Assembly (NCBI RefSeq): GCF_002179965.1
Contig: NZ_NGUQ01000015.1
Location: 537,724 to 601,723 of the forward strand
DNA length: 64,000 bases
DNA from: Pandoraea sp. PE-S2T-3
GTDB taxonomy: Bacteria; Pseudomonadota; Gammaproteobacteria; Burkholderiales; Burkholderiaceae
Direction of reading: 5' to 3'
The notes beneath the pieces were generated by a model. It saw nothing but the letters and a program-made list of their open reading frames with translations, had not been told where the DNA came from and did no database searches. Position numbers and translations under genes: made by a program. Shown in pieces: positions 18,117 through 27,824 of this stretch (positions are counted from its first letter, which is position 1; every line of letters begins with the position of its first letter).

Positions 18117-18617
18117 CTACGGCTTCGGGGATGTGTCGGCGTCCTTTTGACCTGATGCGCCCGATGCGTCCGATGCTGAAGGGGGCGATGCCGGCGACTG
18201 CGGCACGGTGCGCAGTGCAGCGACGACACGGCCCTGCCCCATCACGGCTTCGGGGGCCTGTTGCAACGCCAGACGATATCGCTCGCCAAACTCTTCGTCG
18301 GCATCCCTAAACAATTTGGCAGCCATGTCCGCGAGCGCGATGCCACTGGCAGCCGTCGGCGGCGTCTGTTCCTGCCACTCGTCGATCGCGACGATCAGGC
18401 GCGAGAGCGGATCGAGCCACCGGAACCAGGGATCTTCCGTCAGTAACTGGACGAAGCGACCGGTCGGCACGGCGCCGAAGACCGCCTCGTACTGCTGACG
18501 GTCATTGGCGATCAGCACTTTGTGTTGTGCCAGCAGCGCCGTACGCAGGCCTTGCATGGCCGAAATTTGCGCAGCATCAGCAGCATCAGCGGCGGCGGAT
18601 TCGATCGATTCAGTCAT
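18117..18617 (-). CDS. Conserved hypothetical protein
   Basis: A 166-residue cytoplasmic-looking protein, not assigned to a named family. It has an Ala-rich N-terminus (ESAAADAADAAQ), a helical core with the striking segment FVQLLTEDPWFRWLDPLSRL followed by IVAIDEW, a second helix pair (AKLFRDADEEFGERYR), and a Ser/Asp/Lys-rich C-terminal tail of about 25 residues. The PWFRWLDPLS segment is the kind of motif conserved across Burkholderiales hypothetical proteins. The ATG at 18617 was chosen because residues upstream are not protein-like; its ribosome site is weak. No signal peptide or membrane helix. Function unknown. Confidence 0.75.
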   Translation of the reverse strand: MTESIESAAADAADAAQISAMQGLRTALLAQHKVLIANDRQQYEAVFGAVPTGRFVQLLTEDPWFRWLDPLSRLIVAIDEWQEQTPPTAASGIALADMAAKLFRDADEEFGERYRLALQQAPEAVMGQGRVVAALRTVPQSPASPPSASDASGASGQKDADTSPKP

Positions 18618-18786
18618 GGAAAGACTCGCGGCGTCAGAAAGTGTACGAAATGGAAATGGAAAGCGTCTGACATGCACTTTAGGACTTAGCCCATAGCCAA
18701 CGCCCTACTAGATCACGATACTAACGCATCTCGCATACACCTCGCGAGATCAGGCTTTCACTTCCCCGTGGGAGGCCTGCTTCCTC

Positions 18787-18812
18787 ACCCGCCCATCCGG
18801 CGGGTTTTTTTT
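18787..18812 (+). terminator. Orphan rho-independent terminator, candidate end of a small RNA
   Basis: Stem ACCCGCC with GGCGGGT and an eight-T tail on the plus strand. No plus-strand gene lies upstream (18117-18617 is minus), so it may end a small transcript that begins after 18618 or act as an attenuator before the SLOG gene. A second hairpin (CAGGC with GCCTG, 18751-18780) precedes it. Confidence 0.75.
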
Positions 18813-18926
18813 GTCTTCGATTTACCTGCGATTTGCCGACGCGTTGCGCTCGGTCCAGCACGCGCGTGCTCGTCGTTGTGCCGCGAATTCGTTTATGATC
18901 GGCAGCGCTCAAATCCCGCTTCCCAT

Positions 18927-19505
18927 ATGACGGCGACTCCCCTCCCCCAACGTTCCAAAACCATCGGCGTGATGGGTTCCGGCAAGCAGCCGTGGGCCGA
19001 ACTCGCTGCCCCGCTCGGTCACGCGCTCGCTGCGGCCGGATACCACTTGCTCACGGGCGGTGGACAAGGCGTGATGTGCAGCGTGAGCGAAGCGTTCTGC
19101 GCTGTGCCCGGGCGCGTGGGGCGCAGCATCGGCGTGGTGCCCACAGAAGCGGTGGAAAGTGAATTGGGTGAAAGCGGCACAGCCGATGTAGGAAAAGGCT
19201 ACCGTCCCCTGCCCGGTTATCCGAACCCGTTCGTGGAAATCACCATCGTGAGTCCGCTGCCGCGTCACCTGCCCGATGCGCCGCCGGGTACGCTCTCGCG
19301 CAACTCCATCAACGTGCTGTCGAGCGATGTCATCGTCGCGCTGCCGGGCAGTCATGGCACGCGCGACGAAGTCAGGCTTGCCGTGCGTTACGGCAAGCCT
19401 GTGATTCTCTTCGGGGAAAGCGAGCATTTTGCAGACCTGCCGGCCTCGCTCGCTCGCACCACGTCGCTCGACGCGGTGCTGGCGTTCATCAGAACGGCAC
19501 CGTGA
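18927..19505 (+). CDS. SLOG/LOG-like Rossmann protein
   Basis: A 192-residue protein of the SLOG superfamily (TIGR00725-like, related to LOG phosphoribohydrolases and to proteins annotated as molybdenum-cofactor carriers). The nucleotide-binding loop is LTGGGQGVMCSVSEAF near residues 42-57, and the second signature PGSHGTRDEVRLA is near 147-160, a variant of the LOG PGGxGTxxE motif with Ser-His in place of Gly-Gly-x. That change argues against a straight cytokinin-type LOG enzyme. It may hydrolyse or bind a nucleotide ligand; the role is not known. The ATG at 18927 follows CCCGCTTCCCAT without a strong ribosome site. Its last 17 bases overlap the 3' end of the convergent outer-membrane gene. 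Confidence 0.85.
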   Translation: MTATPLPQRSKTIGVMGSGKQPWAELAAPLGHALAAAGYHLLTGGGQGVMCSVSEAFCAVPGRVGRSIGVVPTEAVESELGESGTADVGKGYRPLPGYPNPFVEITIVSPLPRHLPDAPPGTLSRNSINVLSSDVIVALPGSHGTRDEVRLAVRYGKPVILFGESEHFADLPASLARTTSLDAVLAFIRTAP

Positions 19506-20844
19506 GCTTCGCGTCGATCGACTGGAAGCGGTAGGACCAGCCCGGCGTGCCACCGGTGGATGGCATCCACGGCGCATTGAGCCGTTGCATGACCGACAGA
19601 TCCAGCTTTGACGTGCCGAGATAGTGGGTGTGATTCAGCCCCACCTCGGCGTAACTGTCATAGGTATGGAGGGCGTTCGGATCTTCGGTACGGCTGCGGT
19701 TGTAGCGCAACTCGATCCCGGTCGAACCATTCGACGTGACATCGAACGCACGGCGCACGCGCCATTGCAGCGTCTGCGTCTGCGTGGTGCCGGTGGCGAT
19801 CTGGTCGGTGGCTGCATTGGTCTTGCCCGTCAGCCCGACGGTCCAGTCCGCATCGATCGGCACGGAGTAGTTGGCCGTGAGGTCGCGATTGGTCGCATCG
19901 CGGCGCGCGTTCTGCAAGTCCTGACTCACCGTCGTGTTGAACTTGCCGTACATGCCGAGCGGGTTGTTCATCAACAGATTGGCCGTGCCCTGCATCTTGC
20001 CGGTGGTCGTCATGCCGCTGTTGTTCATGCCCAGATTGAACTGATACGGCTGCTCGTTGAGCACCTGCAAGCCCACCGCCCCTTCACCCGGCGTCTTGCT
20101 GCGCGAGGCGATGAGCGGCAGGTTGTCGTTACGCACCACCAACCCATGGCGCATCAGCATGCGGATATTGCGATCGGCGTAGCTCTCGCGGCGAGGCTGC
20201 CCGCGCAGGCACGAGGCTCGCGCAAGGAATCCGTTGGGCGGCGCGACGTCCGGCGCAGGAGGGGGTGCCGCCGGCTCAGGTGCCACTTCACCCGGCGCGA
20301 GCAGCGCCTTGGCAGAAATCGCCGTACCGTCGGCGCTCAATTCCGGCGCGACGGCAAAATCGGCTGCGGGCAATGGTGGCGATGGCGGTGGCGGCGGCGG
20401 TACGTCAGCCTGTGCAGCGGCTTCACTCGCCACGCCGTCGGCGCTGGTCGAGGCGATGTCAGCGCCAGCGGCACTGGCAACGCCCTCACCCACAGCAGGC
20501 CCTGCCGCCTCAGCGGCTTGCGCGGCTGACGCGGCGCGCTGTGCCGCTTCACGATCGACGGTGGCGGCAACGGCATTCGGATCGTCGCCGGCAAACAGGG
20601 CAATGGGATCGGATGAGACGCCCGGGTCCTGCGCAGCAGGCGCCGGTGCAGGCTCGGGGGGCGGCACGAAATACTGAGGCGACAGGCCGCGATCCCACAA
20701 CCCGTAGGACAAGGCATTCTGCTCAGTGAAACACGGTGGATTGGGATCCGAGAACAATGACTGTGCGTGAGCGCCCGACGACGTGACGGCGTTGAGACAC
20801 GCGACCATCGTCAAGCCACTGCGCACGACCGACTTTACCGACAT
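19489..20844 (-). CDS. Outer-membrane protein resembling the barrel end of a TpsB (FhaC/ShlB) transporter
   Basis: 451 residues from the ATG at 20844. A signal peptide (residues 1-28, ending SSGAHAQ) is followed by a Pro/Ala-rich region of about 150 residues with a run of seven prolines. From about residue 220 the sequence looks like the end of a second POTRA domain and the first strands of a TpsB barrel: a conserved ASCLRG, LVVRNDNLPLIASRSKTPGEG, split LVVRNDNLPL and IASRSKTPGEG, then FNLGMNNSGMTTTGKMQG and NNPLGMYGKF. It ends LTVPF, a C-terminal aromatic as used by BamA. Real TpsB proteins are about 550-600 residues with two POTRA domains and 16 strands; here only about 200 residues remain for the barrel. 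No TpsA exoprotein is nearby. It is either a reduced descendant or a new small outer-membrane family. Confidence 0.7.
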   Translation of the reverse strand: MSVKSVVRSGLTMVACLNAVTSSGAHAQSLFSDPNPPCFTEQNALSYGLWDRGLSPQYFVPPPEPAPAPAAQDPGVSSDPIALFAGDDPNAVAATVDREAAQRAASAAQAAEAAGPAVGEGVASAAGADIASTSADGVASEAAAQADVPPPPPPSPPLPAADFAVAPELSADGTAISAKALLAPGEVAPEPAAPPPAPDVAPPNGFLARASCLRGQPRRESYADRNIRMLMRHGLVVRNDNLPLIASRSKTPGEGAVGLQVLNEQPYQFNLGMNNSGMTTTGKMQGTANLLMNNPLGMYGKFNTTVSQDLQNARRDATNRDLTANYSVPIDADWTVGLTGKTNAATDQIATGTTQTQTLQWRVRRAFDVTSNGSTGIELRYNRSRTEDPNALHTYDSYAEVGLNHTHYLGTSKLDLSVMQRLNAPWMPSTGGTPGWSYRFQSIDAKLTVPF

Positions 20845-21033
20845 TCGACACCCGAAGACCCACCCCCGCGCGCGTCGTTTCGCGAGCTTCGTGCGCCGCT
20901 GACGACATCGGGGGGTGTTTAGCGACAAGCGACCATTTTACGTCGATCGCATGACACGCTGCCAGTCACTTTCCTTGGGAACTCTTTCACGGGTTTGACG
21001 CTCATAACGCGTGACTTCCCCTGTAGTGACTTC

Positions 21034-21057
21034 TGCCCGCCTCGTGCGGGCATTTTT
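21034..21057 (+). terminator. Orphan terminator in the asdA/outer-membrane gap
   Basis: TGCCCGC and GCGGGCA arms with a 5-base loop and TTTTT on the plus strand. Both flanking genes are on the minus strand, so this may end an unannotated small RNA. The rest of 20845-21150 shows no gene. Confidence 0.65.
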
Positions 21058-21154
21058 ATTGGCGCGACGAAATGTCGCAAAACGGTGTTACGGGCCGCCC
21101 CAACCCTGCCGCCGTGGCACACATCGGGGAGATGGCCCACGGATTTCACATCGT

Positions 21155-21183
21155 AAAAAAGCCCGGGAAGGTGGTTCCCGGGC
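21155..21183 (-). terminator. Terminator of the aspT-asdA operon
   Basis: Perfect stem TTCCCGGGC/GCCCGGGAA read on the minus strand as GCCCGGGAA, loop CCACC, TTCCCGGGC, then six T. It lies about 100 bases past asdA. Two further hairpins (CGATCGCC/GGCGATCG at 21190-21212; CCGCACG/CGTGCGG near 21233-21250) occupy the 3' untranslated region. Confidence 0.85.
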
Positions 21184-21284
21184 AATGGTCGATCGCCATG
21201 GAGGGGCGATCGAGGGGGGGCCTGCCGGCACCGCACGCGAAACGTGCGGCACCGTGGTCAAAGTTTGTTACCCGAAGGCGTGGC

Positions 21285-22940
<1,656 letters not shown>

Positions 22941-22991
22941 TCAGACATTGACTGGCAATGACAAACGATCGGGCAAAAACTTTCGCTGTCC

Positions 22992-23014
22992 CGGGCCCTC
23001 GGGGGAGGGGCCCG
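22992..23014. repeat. GC-rich hairpin between aspT and asdA
   Basis: CGGGCCC and GGGCCCG arms around nine bases, in the 112-base gap inside the operon. Without a T tract it could stabilise the upstream message or set the aspT:asdA ratio. Confidence 0.6.
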
Positions 23015-23022
23015 ATACGGCA

Positions 23023-24708
23023 TTAGGACAGCGACACCACAAGCGGTCCTAGCAACGTGAGCAACACGTTGGCAATGGCATAAGTAATGGCGAACGGCAC
23101 CGTCGGCACGTTGCTCTCGGCCTTGTCGAGAATCTCGCCGAAGGCCGGGTTGGCACTGCGCGAGCCCGACAACGCGCCGGCCAGAATGGCCACGTTGTCG
23201 TAGCGCAGCACATAGCGCCCGAAGAGATACGTGAGTAGCAGCGGCACGATGGTGACGATCACCCCGGCGACGAAGATCGAGACCCCGCTTTGTTGCAGCG
23301 TCTGCCATGCCTGTGCACCGGCAGACAACCCCACGCAGGTCACGAAGGTCGCGAGCCCCAGCTCCTTGAGCAGTGAACTCGCCGCCAGCGGCATGGCGCC
23401 GAAAGTCGGGTGCTTGCCACGCAGCCAGCCGAACACCAGACCGGCCAGCAGCGCACCGCCACCGCTGCCGAGCGTGAGCGGAATACCGCCGACCTTCACC
23501 ACGATGTAGCCGATCAGCAGACCGAACACGATGCCGATGCCCATGTAGACGTAGTCGGTCTTGACCGAGTACGCGACCGGGTAGCCGGCTTCCTTGGCGG
23601 CGCGTTGCACGTCGCTGTCGGCACCGTAGAGCGTGACCACGTCGCCGTGGTACGCGATGGTGTCGTCGAGCACCGGCACGGGTTGCCCCATCCGCGTGAT
23701 CTTGGCGATGTACACGCCGTGCTTGGTATCGCGCTCGACACCGGCCTTGAGCTCGCCCAGCGTCTTGCCGTTGCCGCCCTTGCGGGCGAACACCACGTCC
23801 TGCAAGCGCAGCGGGATATCGAGGTCGCGTGACGGCGGCTGTTCGTCGCCGAGCAGGCGCCAGGCTTCGGTAGCGGCTTCGCGGCGGCCGATGAGCATCA
23901 CGTCGTCGCCCGTTTCGAGCACCAGATCGTCGGTCGCGATGATGATCTTGCCGTTACGGCGCAAACGCTCGATGGTCACCCCATCGGAGAGTTGCTTCTC
24001 GATGTCGACCACGCGTTTGCCGGCACCGGTCGTCACGCGATAGACGCGGCCCACGAGCGCGGGCAGCGAATCGACCTGATCGGCATTGAGCACCTGCTGG
24101 CCGCCGGCCATCGCGAGCTCGGCCTTCTTGGCGTCTTCCTTGAGCGTGCGGCCCATGAGCTTGGGCACCAGCGAAGCGCACACAATGATCGCGCCGAGGC
24201 TGCCGAAGATGTAGGTCACCGCGTAGCCGATGGCCACTTCGGATTGCAGGCGTTTGACTTCGTCGACCGGCAGACCCAGACGCGAAATCGCATCGCCGGC
24301 CGTGCCGATGATCGCCGACTGCGTGAGACCGCCACCGGCCACACCTGCGGCAAGGCCCTTGTCGAAGCCGAAGATCTTGGCGCAGATCAGCACCGTGACC
24401 AGACCGGACGCCGCCAGAAAGATCGCCATCGCAATTTCACGCAAGGTCTTGCGCGAGAGCGAATTGAAGAACTGCGGGCCGCTTTCGTAGCCGACGGCGT
24501 AAATGAACAACGCGAACATGATGCTTTTCACGCCTGCGTCGACCGAGATACCGATCTGCGAGACGACGACGGCGACGAGCAGCGAACCGCCCACACCGCC
24601 TAGCTGGAAGGAGCCGAACTTGATCGCCCCGAGTGCGTACCCGAGGGCGAGCGATAGAAAGATCGCCACCTCGGGGACATGGTTAAGAATGCTATGCACA
24701 ATATCCAC
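23023..24708 (-). CDS. aspT: Aspartate:alanine antiporter
   Basis: 561-residue AspT of the AAEx family, matching the usual length. Two membrane halves (about residues 10-175 and 385-555), each of the AspT/YidE/YbjL repeat type (FLSLALGYALGAIKFG; LTLGSGGGALLAGLVFGW), flank two cytosolic RCK_C/TrkA_C domains (about 205-290 and 300-375). The GTG at 24708 is the start, nine bases after GGAGG. It exchanges external aspartate for internal alanine electrogenically. It lies 27 bases downstream of a second, frameshifted copy and 112 bases upstream of asdA, so all three are one operon. General YidE/YbjL transporters are the alternative, but the coupling with asdA makes AspT the better call. Confidence 0.93.
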   Translation of the reverse strand: MDIVHSILNHVPEVAIFLSLALGYALGAIKFGSFQLGGVGGSLLVAVVVSQIGISVDAGVKSIMFALFIYAVGYESGPQFFNSLSRKTLREIAMAIFLAASGLVTVLICAKIFGFDKGLAAGVAGGGLTQSAIIGTAGDAISRLGLPVDEVKRLQSEVAIGYAVTYIFGSLGAIIVCASLVPKLMGRTLKEDAKKAELAMAGGQQVLNADQVDSLPALVGRVYRVTTGAGKRVVDIEKQLSDGVTIERLRRNGKIIIATDDLVLETGDDVMLIGRREAATEAWRLLGDEQPPSRDLDIPLRLQDVVFARKGGNGKTLGELKAGVERDTKHGVYIAKITRMGQPVPVLDDTIAYHGDVVTLYGADSDVQRAAKEAGYPVAYSVKTDYVYMGIGIVFGLLIGYIVVKVGGIPLTLGSGGGALLAGLVFGWLRGKHPTFGAMPLAASSLLKELGLATFVTCVGLSAGAQAWQTLQQSGVSIFVAGVIVTIVPLLLTYLFGRYVLRYDNVAILAGALSGSRSANPAFGEILDKAESNVPTVPFAITYAIANVLLTLLGPLVVSLS

Positions 24709-24735
24709 GGCAGAACCTCCGTCAGGAATAGGGGG

Positions 24736-26423
24736 CTAATGCGAAAACTGATGAGCGACGAAGACGACCGCCGGGCCCATCAGCGGCAGCAACACGTTCG
24801 ACAGGGCGTAGGTCACCGTGTACCCCACGACCGGCAACGCGCTGTCTGCCGTTTGAACCACTGCGCTGATCGCAGGCGTGCTGGCCTGCTGACCCGCGAT
24901 GGCACCGATCAGGATCGGACCGTCGATGCGCAGCAACTTGTGGCCGACCCAAAGTGAAACGAGGGCCGGAATGAGCGACACACAAATACCCACGACCGGC
25001 AGTGCAAGCCCGTGTTCGCGAAGCAGCACGGCCGCCTGCGGCCCTGCGGAAAGCCCCACGCACACGACAAACACTGCCAGCCCCAGATCCTTGAGCAGCT
25101 CGTAAGCTGCCGGCGGGAACGTGCCCCACGTGGGCCGGCGCGAGAGCAGCCAACCGCTCGCCAACCCCGTGAGGAGCGCCCCGCCGCCACTGCCGAGCGT
25201 CATCGGCACACCGCCGATGCGTACCGACAGGTGACCGATGCAAAGACCGAGAATCAACGCCAGACCGACGAACACCAGACTCGTCTTGTTGCCGTGCGGC
25301 ACTTCCTTGCCCAGCACGGCACCCGCGCGCTCGATGTCTTCCTGCAAGCCTTGCAACGTGATCACGTCGCCGCGTTGCAGCGTAATCTTGCCCAGCGACG
25401 GCAACTGCATGCCCATCCGCTTTACGGATTTCACGAACACGCCGTGCCGCACTTCGACCGGGGCTTCCCGGCGCAGATCGGCGACGGTGCGCCCTTCGGC
25501 TTCCTTGTTCGTCATCACGAAATCGCGCTCGACGAGCACGATCTCGTTCGTCTCGGTGCCCGCCACTTCCGGGCCGACGAGCGCATGCGCTTCGAGCATG
25601 GCGTCGCGGCGTCCGACCAGCAGCAACTCGTCACCGGACTCAAGCGTCAGGGCCTGTGCTACCGGCACGGCGGCCGTGGCGCGCCGCACGCGCTCTACGG
25701 CGACACGCCCTTCGAGCGCCGCTTCAAGCGCGGCAACGGTGAGACCCGGGTGCGCCACCCGATAGCTGCGGCCGACGATATCCGGGGCAGCAGGTGCACC
25801 GGCATCGGCACCGTTCTCGTCTTCCATCTCGCGGGCCAGACGTGCGCTGTCCTGCTTGAGATCGATGCCAAGCAAACGGGGGCCAGCAGATTGGTGAACA
25901 ACACGATGGTGATGAGGCCGAACACGTAGGTCAGCGTGTAAGCGGTCACCACGTTGGCCTGCAAGGCCTTGAAGGCTTCCGGGTCGAGGCCGAGGCGGTT
26001 GAGCGCTTCGATGGCCGTACCGACCATGGCGGACTCGGTCGCCGCGCCAGCCGCCAGACCGCCGGCCGTACCCGGATCGAGTCCGAGGAACTTCACGGCG
26101 ATCATCACGATGCCGAAGACGAACACGACTTCGATGATCGACAACACGCCAAAGCGCAGGCCACGCAGATTCAGGTTTTCGACGAACTGCGGCCCTGCGG
26201 AGAAGCCCATCGCAAAGATGAACAGCGCGAACGCAAAGTCCTTGAGCGAGCCCTCGACCATGCAGCCGGTCTGCCCGATCAGCAGCGCGACGAGCAGCGC
26301 ACCGCACACGCCACCGAGTTGAATCGGTCCGAGTTTGATGCGGCCAAGCAATTGGCCCAGTACAACGCATACGAATACCGTGATCAACGGCACAGCATCA
26401 AACAGCGGGACAGAACACTGCAT
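24736..26423 (-). pseudogene. AspT-family antiporter paralogue with one-base frameshift
   Basis: Read through, this would be an AspT-like protein of about 560 residues. The first half runs from the ATG at 26423 (LLGRIKLGPIQLGGVCGALL) to LFTNLLAP; the second half resumes in another frame with RLLGIDLKQDSARLAREM and continues through two RCK_C domains to the second membrane half (MTLGSGGGALLTGLASG), ending at 24736. The break is at a run of five G on the plus strand, 25878-25882: one more base would restore AP-RLLGIDLK exactly. Elsewhere both halves are intact, without other stops, so decay is recent, or the base is a sequence error, or the C run permits slippage. The duplicated, tandem arrangement with aspT suggests either a heteromeric pair or replacement of one copy. 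Confidence 0.85.
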
Positions 26424-27062
26424 AAATGCTCCAGCGACTTGTCACGCTAAGGTGACGGGGCCGCGCCAATCAAGCGACGGCGCGTGAGTTACGCATGCAA
26501 AAGGCAACAGTCAGCCCTACCCGGATGACAGGTACAGGGCAATTCGATCGGAAAGACCAGCTTTACGTTATGCGCCTGGACGTGACGCCGCCAGGCGTTG
26601 ATGTGGGGGCAGGGAAAAGCAAAGTAACCAGAGCGGCACTCAGGCCGAAGCGTACGGTGTTCATAGCGGATCCCAAAACGTTGAGACAACCCGATAATCG
26701 ATGACGCCCGCCTCCTCCCTCAGAAGCTCCAGGCGCTACACCATAAGCCGCATGACACGTGTTCCTAACGCTCGAAAACGGTTTGGTTATTCCCAAAAAT
26801 CGTTTGGAGAGTTATTTAAATTACGCTATCTGCGACTGTTCCGCATTTCGTGGTGACGCGGTGTCGGCATAGTGTTGTTCAACGTTCCGGGCGTGTCAAT
26901 ATGTTTTGCGTAGCGGCTCAAGCTTGTGCCCGTCAAGTCTGCATGCAAATAGATACATAGCATTCCTGATTATTTTTTATAAATCCTTGGCAGTCCGTTG
27001 TCCAATCAAGCTTGAGGCGATTCGGTGAGATGGCGTGGCCGTAGCGCCCGCATCAATATGAC
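26424..27062. other. AT-richer intergenic region upstream of the AspT operon
   Basis: About 640 bases without a supported gene. Base composition is visibly lower in GC than the surroundings, especially 26800-27060, suggesting promoter and regulatory DNA for the AspT operon. Short frames here lack ribosome sites. Confidence 0.5.
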
Positions 27063-27149
27063 ATTTGCAATCGCAAATATTCGAAGGAAAAGATGAAAAA
27101 CTTTCAAGTGCTGCGGCATGATGCCGCAACACGACTGCCAGTCGTTTTT
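27063..27149. terminator. Three successive hairpins, terminator cluster
   Basis: ATTTGC/GCAAAT (27063-27078), a near-perfect 25-base palindrome centred on 27120 (TGCGGCAT/ATGCCGCA), and ACGACT/AGTCGT followed by T's (27131-27149). On the minus strand the central palindrome is followed by GTTTTT after a short spacer, so it can end the YXWGXW gene; on the plus strand it would end an unknown transcript. Confidence 0.6.
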
Positions 27150-27268
27150 GAGTGACGAATCACCCATCGTTCAACGCATCGCTTAGCTGATTTTTGATAG
27201 CCAATCAGTTTTGATAGCTGATGCATTTAACAGCCGATGCGCGCACGCCCCATCCGAATATCGGCCGT

Positions 27269-27661
27269 TTATTTGGGTGCACGAATCTCGTGAATGGTGC
27301 CGGGTCCCCAACTCGTGGGTGCCCATTTACCGTCGCGCAGCGTCCATTCGTGCGACGCCGTTTCCTCCCAGTGCGGGGGTGTGTAACGCATGCCCGGGCG
27401 CTTGGTTTCCATGTGACCGTCGATCCAGTCATAGCGTCCGGCAGTCCACTGCCAATACCCCGGCACCCAGAACTGTTTGCCCGTCGCGGCCGGCGGGTTC
27501 TCGACACGCGGCGGCGGCGGTCCGCGATCGACCGTGACGTCGGCCAGCACCGGCAGACTTGCCAGACACAGTGCGGCGGCGAGCGTTGCCATGCAGGCAC
27601 GCACCAAGCTTGAGCGAGTGGAAGGAGGCAGGGAGGAGGAGGACGAGAACGAGAACGGCAT
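27269..27661 (-). CDS. Secreted YXWGXW-type repeat protein
   Basis: A small exported protein with a signal peptide (ATLAAALCLASLPVLAD) and one YXWGXW-type unit: QFWVPGYWQWTAGRYDWIDG, followed by HMETKRPGMRYTPPHWEE. Proteins with this Trp-rich motif are common in Burkholderia as small periplasmic or lipoprotein-like proteins of unknown purpose. The ATG at 27661 gives 130 residues with a long Ser-rich leader; an ATG at 27592 gives 107 residues and a more ordinary signal peptide, and neither has a clear ribosome site. The promoter regions of this gene and the MATE gene lie back to back. Confidence 0.75.
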   Translation of the reverse strand: MPFSFSSSSSLPPSTRSSLVRACMATLAAALCLASLPVLADVTVDRGPPPPRVENPPAATGKQFWVPGYWQWTAGRYDWIDGHMETKRPGMRYTPPHWEETASHEWTLRDGKWAPTSWGPGTIHEIRAPK

Positions 27662-27743
27662 GCGCAGTCGGTGAATCACGGAAAAGTGGGCGGGCGTGGG
27701 CGAGGGGTCATTGTACCGTCCGCGTTCAACGTAGCGTCCAACG

Positions 27744-27749
27744 TATAAT
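27744..27749 (+). promoter_or_regulatory. Possible -10 element of the MATE gene
   Basis: A perfect TATAAT 76 bases before the MATE start. No good -35 lies at the right distance, so confidence is low. Confidence 0.3.
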
Positions 27750-27824
27750 CGGCGCCATCTTAAATTCGCCGCCCCGTGCGGATGACGACGGCACCGCCAT
27801 GAACGGTTGCCGCATATCTTCGAC

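Noticed and set aside
22992..23014. Terminator between aspT and asdA
   Set aside because: No T tract follows the hairpin and the two genes work as one pathway, so cotranscription is likelier.
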